Origin: Omphalotus guepiniiformis
Lineage: Eukaryota; Basidiomycota; Agaricomycetes; Agaricales; Omphalotaceae
NCBI GenBank assembly: GCA_028554645.1
Contig: JAQOOI010000012.1
Span: 124,001-188,000 of the forward strand
Reading direction: 5' to 3'
Length of the DNA stretch: 64,000 nucleotides
Position numbers and translations under genes: made by a program. Below the pieces are notes generated by a model. The model made no database searches. It was given only the letters and a program-made list of their open reading frames with translations, and had not been told where the DNA came from. Shown here piece by piece: positions 56,037 through 64,000 of this stretch (position 1 is its first letter; the number at the start of each line of letters is the position of its first letter).

Positions 56037-56071
56037 GCCTGTGATTTATCAACTTCAAAGGTTTGACGCGC

Positions 56072-56286
56072 GCTCCAAGGGTCTGGTTCACGCGTTGCTA
56101 CATCCGAGTTGACCCCATGCACTCTACAAGAAACTCTTCTATTCAGTATGATGCTCCAGGGGTCTGGTTCAACATTCTGAATGATCCTCGCTGTCAGATT
56201 CTGCTCCTGGGGTCAGGTTCACGAGTCTGACTTGAAGAAGAATCCCTCGGTGCACAATCATCATACAGTTCCAGGGGTCTGGTCCT
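56072..56286. repeat. Four spaced copies of an 18-bp motif
   Basis: GCTCCAGGGGTCTGGTTCA and close variants occur at 56072-56090, 56153-56171, 56203-56221 and 56269-56286, all in the same orientation with spacings of 81, 50 and 66 bases. The sequence between copies is not repeated, which distinguishes it from a simple satellite. Confidence 0.8.
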
Positions 56287-56744
56287 AATATGTGGAGATT
56301 TACGTGCAACAACAGCCTACCAACACATATAGCAGCGATACTTCGGGCCCTAAAGCTCAACTGCTTAATAGCGTGGACCGGCGACGAGAGATGATAAAAG
56401 AGTGAGAGGAAGCTGCGTGAAATGAGAGTCAACAAGCTTGTGATGTAGAGCAAACACTAGCAAATCTATGGACGCGTGTCATCACGGGACCCACTGGCAG
56501 GTACGAATGCAATAATTCTTACTCGCAAGCTCACACACTAACCCTCCACTGCACGCTGCCCTCCCTCAGGCCTCAGCGTGGAGCAGCGTACATCAGCGTA
56601 CGTGTCACGCTCCGGTGTACGCTAAATGCTAATGGCCCATTGACAATTATACAATGATGCTGACACAGTGGGATTCGCCATATCGCGTTGAACATAGGAT
56701 AATTGGACCTCAAAGACAATGCATTACAGTGAAAACCCAACTTA

Positions 56745-58224
56745 TTATAGTCCCTTGTCCTTCGAATCATCCGTTTTGTTCGACTTCACTGTCCCCTTCT
56801 CGTCCTTTTTCGCAGCATCATCCGCACTTTTCCCCTTCGACACCGTCTTCTTATCCTCTGCCCCCCCTTCCTCAAGCTCTACCCTCCCAATCGAAGCTTT
56901 ATTATCCACCAGTGCATGTAGCGCAATAACCGCCCTCAACAAACTACTCAAATACACCACCAAAAGATCATCGTTCGTGTTTGTCGCGAAACTCTGCGTT
57001 GTCACCGGGTCCGAGAGGTTAGGGAGCAAATTGAGTGCGTCTTGGAGGTGGTAGACTATTTGATGGTTCACAGGCATGGAACCTGCAGCGACTTCGGCTA
57101 GGTATTTCTGGATATCGCTTAAGCGAGATTGGAGGCCGCGAAGGGAGGATAGTTGTTCGGTGACGCGGGTGGCGAGAGTGGTTGTGGTGGAGTCTTTGAT
57201 GTCGCGAAGGAGATGTTCGACACCAATTTCCTCGGCTTCTTCTGCTTCGATTGCGGAGGGACAGTGTAGGAATGTTTTTCGAGTTTCAGTACCGTCCTAA
57301 AAGGCAGCCGATTAGTGAAGGGAAATTTCTCGGTGATGAGGCGGCAAAGGAAAATAGCAATAAGAAAAAAAGAATGGCGCCAAAGCGCACAGAGGGCGAT
57401 ACGACTCTAGTCGAGTCGAAACGAGAGAAAGAGAAAAAAGGTGAGGGAAGCAATGCCTGGAGAAAAAAAAGAGGGAACGAAAAGAAGAGGAAACGGAAAG
57501 CATCATCCAGTAGGCACTCACATCCTTAATCTCCTCTACAGCAAAATAAGCATCAGTTGGTATCCCCACTGTTTCCGGCCTCACATCTACGATAACCATG
57601 ACAGGCCTCGCAATGAACCTTTTAAACAAGTCGTTGATCTCTTGATCAGACGCTCTTAGTTTCGGTCCAGTATGATACCATCCAATGAGTCGCTCCCGTG
57701 CTACGTAGCCCCATATTCACATAAGCAAGCAAGCCAAGCAAATTGAACAACAAATAGAACAATGAACGCACCATTGACCTTCTTGAACATATCATACATC
57801 CCCTCTATATAGTTATGGTCTAGAAACCACGTCTTACTATCCTTCTCATCCTCCTCAAATGGAATTCCGAAAGAATTCGCAACGTTTATTGTCTTGCCGT
57901 TGTCTTGACCTAGGAGTACACCGATGACCCGTTTATGCGAGGTTCTAGAGACGGCTCTTGCATGGTGATCTGCGACCGAAAGAAGGACCAGAGGGTGGAC
58001 GACTGAAGTTCATGACATATTTTTTGAATTTAGGAGAAAGTAAGACCCAAGAGCGAAGGATTGTAAGAGATTAGTTTCAAGATGGGAGATTGCGAATAGC
58101 GGAGGTTGCCCTGGACGTACTGACTGTTGTGTTGGCGAGGGCCGTGAGCTAGTTGGAGAGTTTAGCAAGAGAAGAAAAGATGTGAGGAGAGATTTTTCAC
58201 CTGTTCTGTTGTAGTGGCAACCAT
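56745..58224 (-). CDS. RPN8: 26S proteasome lid subunit RPN8 (PSMD7), MPN domain
   Basis: Five exons close exactly: 58201-58224, 58121-58148, 57772-58002, 57522-57700, 56745-57296, giving 337 residues. After the short leader [16 protein letters not shown] comes the MPN domain: [95 protein letters not shown] and [19 protein letters not shown]. The JAMM zinc ligands are incomplete, as in all RPN8, so it is the non-catalytic partner of RPN11. The C-terminal helices [16 protein letters not shown] and [19 protein letters not shown] form the lid bundle, followed by a Lys/Asp-rich tail. A housekeeping gene standing next to repeat-rich DNA. Confidence 0.95.
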
Positions 58225-58349
58225 GAAGAGGAGCGGAAAGGTGAAGCAATTAGTTCGAGACTGGATCCGTCGACGCGACGCGCGTTTGCTTGTCCATATT
58301 GCTCAAAAGCTTCTGGGTGCCATGACTGGCTGTTAAGCGTGGGAAATAA

Positions 58350-58437
58350 TGCCGCCCGCGGCTTCACAAACAAGCCGCGGCGCGATACATCGGCCATGAG
58401 TCAAGAAGCAGTGCGCACGGACCAACGTGAGGGTGAA
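58350..58437 (-). repeat. Dispersed repeat with a perfect 9-bp-arm hairpin, copy 2
   Basis: Reverse-orientation match to 19458-19550. The dyad core is at 58356-58380 (CCGCGGCTT, loop, AAGCCGCGG). The match includes TCACGTTGGTCCGTGCGCAC read on the minus strand, and ATGGCCGATG next to the hairpin. Its boundaries coincide with those of copy 1 on both sides. Confidence 0.85.
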
Positions 58438-59610
58438 ATTTTGGTGGTCTTCCTCGACCAGGTAAGTATATACGTGGAGGTCTGAATTCTGACTTACCAA
58501 ACGCTTATTTTCCATTGGCTTTTATGGGCTTCATGAATAGCAATATCTGTATATTTAGAAGTTCTCTAGCTTCACCCCTTCCGGCAAGCGTCTTTCAGGA
58601 AGATACGGCCGAAGTATGGAAACCACCGTCGTACTTTCTAGTATTCTTTATTCCATAAAAATCTCGCATCTCTCGCCACAGTGTCATCCCCGGCTGGGAA
58701 GTCTCCATTGGATGAGAGTTTGACAATGACCTACGCTGGCACTTGCGTGGAGCAAATTCAATCGACCGAAACCAGGCTGACGGTATCTCCAACCATTTTA
58801 TTGGATGCTACAAATTATCTTGGAGTGAGTGATGAATCCTGCGTCCTTGCCCTTTGCATATACCGAAAGGATAAAGGATATTATGGTTTCTCAGGCAACG
58901 CGAGTGGAGATGTGTATTCCATTGCATTCATTCAAGTTTGTTACATGACCTACCCTACATTACCAGGAATTCATGAAGTATTCAAGGCCACATTGGAGGT
59001 TATTTGTTCTTATTCATCACAGACTCTTACCACCCTGACTTCTCATTTCCAGCATAATTGCATCGTCTCGAGACGAAAAGTCCATCAGATTGACTATATT
59101 TCGGTGCCGCGTGACGTTACTACTTTGAACGTCGACACCCTTTTCCTTCCGCCTACCCGATGTTGCTCACTTTCGCTTTTAATACTTCGGGCCACGTTTA
59201 TCATTCCAGTTTCCAAGCTCACGCGTCGTCGCACGGTGAGTCCATTCTTAGATACTATCGATCCTTACGACGAATAATAGTGAGTTTCCTCTTTGCCGTG
59301 AATCGAAAATACCTTCCGTTATGCTTCTTAACTTCAGTGTTCTCATAGTATACTGTGACACGTTTTATCGGCACCTTGGAATAGGGGGGTTCATGGTCTA
59401 TCATTATCCACTTGCGTTCGCTTCTGAAGGGCCAATTGAGAAGTTTTTGAACAGTTTCTACACTGTGTGTGCGTACCGGAGGTCGTGCCGTACTGCTACA
59501 CCCTTGCGGGTGAGAGTCGTTTCACTGCTAACGACACCTTCGTGTAACATCTTCGCGTTCAGACATTGCCGCTGACCTACCGAGGCAATGATATTCAAAA
59601 TGTCTGGCGG

Positions 59611-59618
59611 TATATAAG
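59611..59618 (+). promoter_or_regulatory. TATA box of the class II peroxidase
   Basis: TATATAAG 96-103 bases upstream of the ATG at 59714, followed by a C/T-rich leader, the usual spacing for strongly inducible basidiomycete secreted-enzyme genes. Confidence 0.55.
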
Positions 59619-59713
59619 CATCCATGTCTTAAACACAAAGAGTATATCAGTCTACCTCTGACTGATTTCTTAGGCAGATTCACTCATTTGCTCTCACCAC
59701 TTTCACTTCGAAA

Positions 59714-61649
<1,936 letters not shown>

Positions 61650-61871
61650 AGATCTGTTGCTTGACCAGACAGACGTATTGCATTCCTTCGTATGTTTTTA
61701 CTTCAGTGCAATGAATAGAGCTGGTGTGACTGTTAGTGTTTCCATCATCATTCGGTAGCTTTCTGCTTTGTATTCCTCAAAAATGTCATGATATATTGTT
61801 CCCATACTTCGGTGTGCGTAACTGTCCAGTACTTGCCCTCCCGAAAGTCCGCGAGTCAAAAAGTAGTAACT

Positions 61872-62425
61872 TTAAGCTGCGGCGATAGTAAAGTCATCGC
61901 TGATGTTACCGGAATCTCCGAAGACTGAAATAACATCTCATTAATACTTTCGGTTCTGTGCTGATCGATATGACTTACGAGTAATAGCGTAATCATTTGC
62001 AGGTTCGACACTTGGCACTGTAATCTCAACGAAACCAGCACGTAGGTCAAATCCCTGAACTAAGAATCCAGGATCTGCCGGGAAGTCTTCAATGGAAAAA
62101 TGACGGGCTATATGTAAATCATAACAAACCAGTGGTGGGTACACCCCCTTTTCTCAGCAGGACACCAGAACCAGCAGAACCACCAGTGATAACCGCTGGT
62201 GCATTAGACGTATCCCTGAAATCTTCATGAGCCGCATCTAACAAATCCAACACAACGTGGAACATACCAGGTAACATTGACTTGCTTACCAATTACCCAC
62301 ACCGTCCCAGCAACGGGGGAAGTAATGGGTGGCACAAAGATATCCAGCGCTGCAGCGCTGACGCTGGAAACAGCAGCAGCGAAGGCAACAGCGGCGGACG
62401 CGAAGGTCGAAGCCTTGAAATGCAT
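61872..62425 (-). CDS. Small secreted KRE9/KNH1-like (Ser-Thr-rich GPI-anchor family) protein
   Basis: Four exons close exactly: 62268-62425, 62130-62215, 61979-62059, 61872-61924, giving 125 residues. A signal peptide (MHFKASTFASAAVAFAAAVS) is followed by the KRE9/KNH1 N-terminal module: IFVPPITSPVAGTVWVIGKQ, VNVTWDTSNAPAVITGG, GVLLRKGGVPTTV, FDLRAGFVEITVPSVEPAND and YAITLFGDSGNISDDFTIAA. Family members act in or at the cell wall in beta-1,6-glucan assembly; the short basidiomycete forms lack the Ser/Thr-rich tail and GPI signal, as here. The stop follows the single module directly. Convergent with the peroxidase, with only 222 bases between stops. Confidence 0.88.
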
Positions 62426-63135
62426 GGTTTAGAGTGTGAATACGGAAAAGGTGAATGATCTGCAAGAGAAAAACTCTGAGTTTACTTTGAGGTCAAGTGT
62501 CTGCTTTTAAACTTTTCCTAGCATGGCCTTGGCTAAACTATTTGCCATGTAATTAGCGAGGAATACTCTGGAAGACTCGAATAATGAGAGTAACTATCGT
62601 GATATGATGAACAACGGCGCAAAATGACCGAGAGAAGGAAAAGCAAGCCATATTTTCCCGTTTTGACGATCCAAATGAAGATATATACATGCTCCATATC
62701 ATCGAAGCTTGCACCCCATGAGTGACCCAAGCACATTTAGGCACACACTGTGACACGATTGACAAACTTACTGGGCTCTAGTGAGAGGACCCGGTGTTAG
62801 GAGCCCGGATGGTTCTTCGCTGCTTTCGTGATTGTGGAGGATGTAATGCACGGTGGCAATAACTGAGCACAAATACAATCGAAACCTCGCCGACACTCGC
62901 CTGAAGTCGAGTGAGAGTTGGGCAATTGTCTTTGATGGCACATTTGGCGTGATCCATGCCCACATGTCCCTTGACTATGGATGCAAGCAGATGCCTAAGC
63001 AGCAAGCGGCATCCGCACAAAAACCACCCAGATTTCAGCAACACCCATGATGCAGGCAAGGAGGCTCACATTATATAAAATAATTTCACATAAATAACAG
63101 ATTAAACCCATCCGCCGGTCATTAATGCAAATAAT
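62426..63135. other. Intergenic, 0.7 kb
   Basis: Promoter of the KNH1-like gene and 3' end of the next gene. The open frames lie on both strands without recognisable motifs. Confidence 0.55.
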
Positions 63136-64000
63136 CTATTCCACATCCTCCTCCTCGTTATCTTCGTTTTCTTCATCTGATTCATCATCTTTCGAAACGA
63201 CATCCGAAGGTGTAGCAGCAGTCCGCGGCCGCTGCGGGCTAGACTGAGGACTAGATATCATTCTTCCGTTGTTTCCACTTGTGCTCCTGGCAGCACCCAG
63301 TCCTAGCATGTACATTGTCGAGACAGTCCTTGTTCTAGGCCCATTACGGTCAACTCCAACGGGCGGTGGTGAGGTAACCGCTGGCGTCGAAGGCAAAGCA
63401 GGCATTGCGATTCTGAGACCCAAACTTGCAAACGGATGGACGAGGCTATCGAGTTCAGGTACTCTCTTTCCTAGCACATTGCCAACGGCGGGCCCGTGGT
63501 TGAAAGACGACGCGTGTCTCAGCCTCGGGCTGGTCATGACATTACCAAACGTTGGAGCTGGAGCTGGGCTAGAAGGTCGAGGCGATGATGAAGCACCCCG
63601 AATCCAAGATGTCCATCCTGCGCTTCCTGAACTATTATCGACCTCAGATGGAGTCGTAGTTGGTGATGGAACAGATGAGATAGCCATCGCATCTGGATCA
63701 TGAACTGCCCTTTTCAGAGCAGCTATGTCGTGTTGGACGTCAACAAGCTTTCGAGACAGGCTTTGATGAGCTCTTTGTACTGTCGGGTCAGTCCCAGAGG
63801 TGAAAGCTCGGATTTGAAGCTCTAGATCGGACAAGGTCGTGACTGCAGCGTCCTGCTCTGAGTCCTGAGACTGGGTCCGTGAGAATGAAAAGGTCGAGGA
63901 AGCGGACGGTGATGGGTGGAGGATAGAGGGGGAACTAGAAGTTAGAGCAGAATTGGACGGCAGTAGAGCGCCTGGCACACAAAGCATAGTCTCATAACCC
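63136..64000 (-). CDS. C-terminal part of an unknown protein, runs off the right edge
   Basis: The minus-strand frame is open from the right edge (codons GYET precede the Met at 63987) to the stop at 63136-63138, so the true start lies outside. The visible 287 residues are low in hydrophobic segments: a Ser-rich region, a helical stretch LSDLELQIRAFTSGTDP and VQRAHQSLSRKLVDVQHDIA that looks coiled-coil, a Ser/Pro-rich linker, conserved-looking LDSLVHPFASLGLRIAMPAL, and an acidic tail DESDEENEDNEEEDVE. No catalytic motif was found. I do not recognise the family. An overlapping frame on the other strand is a shadow. Confidence 0.6.
   Translation of the reverse strand, partial: GYETMLCVPGALLPSNSALTSSSPSILHPSPSASSTFSFSRTQSQDSEQDAAVTTLSDLELQIRAFTSGTDPTVQRAHQSLSRKLVDVQHDIAALKRAVHDPDAMAISSVPSPTTTPSEVDNSSGSAGWTSWIRGASSSPRPSSPAPAPTFGNVMTSPRLRHASSFNHGPAVGNVLGKRVPELDSLVHPFASLGLRIAMPALPSTPAVTSPPPVGVDRNGPRTRTVSTMYMLGLGAARSTSGNNGRMISSPQSSPQRPRTAATPSDVVSKDDESDEENEDNEEEDVE

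Larger units (their letters stand above)
55169..56744. other. Repeat-rich intergenic region, 1.6 kb
   Basis: Contains degenerate GCATACACC-type repeats (55378-55540), a 156-base direct tandem duplication (55724-56036) and four copies of an 18-base motif (56072-56286). No coding exon was recognised. Confidence 0.75.
58225..59713. other. Intergenic, 1.5 kb, with hairpin repeat copy and one doubtful open frame
   Basis: Holds the second hairpin repeat (58350-58437). An open frame without stop from an ATG at 58726 to 59277 (about 184 codons) has no recognised domain, ordinary composition and no supporting exon partners. It could be a real gene part, a relic or chance. A TATATAAG at 59611-59618 belongs to the peroxidase promoter. 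Confidence 0.5.

Noticed and set aside
58681..59277. 198-codon open frame
   Set aside because: It begins with GTG, has no recognised domain and no convincing exon partners; left as unresolved in the intergenic entry.
63269..63703. Plus-strand 144-codon open frame at the right edge
   Set aside because: Shadow of the minus-strand gene; no motif and composition explained by the opposite strand.

Overview
This window is nuclear DNA of a filamentous basidiomycete, very probably an agaricomycete (mushroom-forming) fungus. Coding sequence is cut by many short GT-AG introns of about 45-110 bases, with frequent GTACGT, GTGAGT and GTAAGT donors and CTNAY-like branch points. The gene families also fit: a class II secreted haem peroxidase, two secreted cysteine-rich proteins of the basidiomycete 'glycopeptide'/thaumatin-like type, a tandem pair of seven-helix DUF6534-type membrane proteins, fungal P450s and MFS carriers. 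No rRNA, tRNA or CRISPR array was recognised. Most gene models were built by hand by joining exons in frame; exon joins are given where they close exactly.

Layout. 0-3.8 kb: a CSC1/OSCA-type ion channel gene (minus) running off the left edge. 5.4-9.5 kb: a tandem pair of secreted cysteine-rich proteins. 11.8-14.3 kb: monocarboxylate-type MFS carrier. 14.9-19.2 kb: an unknown protein and a TPR protein. 19.9-24.4 kb: a divergent pair, L-arabinitol/polyol dehydrogenase and sugar transporter, sharing a 328-base promoter. 25.9-30.5 kb: COX5-type cytochrome c oxidase subunit, a seven-zinc-knuckle GIS2/CNBP protein and a small unknown protein. 30.8-35.2 kb: pirin and VPS29, interleaved with decayed copies of VPS29 and of the CSC1-type channel.

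35.6-55.2 kb is an accessory block: berberine-bridge-type FAD oxidase, drug-type MFS carrier, acyl-CoA oxidase-like protein, short-chain dehydrogenase, two DUF6534-type proteins, alpha/beta hydrolase and cytochrome P450. It resembles a catabolic or specialised-metabolism neighbourhood but has no visible PKS, NRPS or terpene synthase. A 244-bp Tc1/mariner-like MITE lies in it. 55.2-64 kb: a repeat-rich spacer, proteasome lid subunit RPN8, a class II peroxidase, a small KRE9/KNH1-like secreted protein and the C-terminal part of an unknown gene leaving the right edge.

The most interesting points are the duplicated and decayed CSC1/VPS29 block, a pair of GC-rich hairpin repeats in opposite orientation 39 kb apart, the MITE, the peroxidase with an altered manganese-site triad, the pentose-type divergent pair, and several genes where one splice junction cannot be closed in frame with GT-AG rules.
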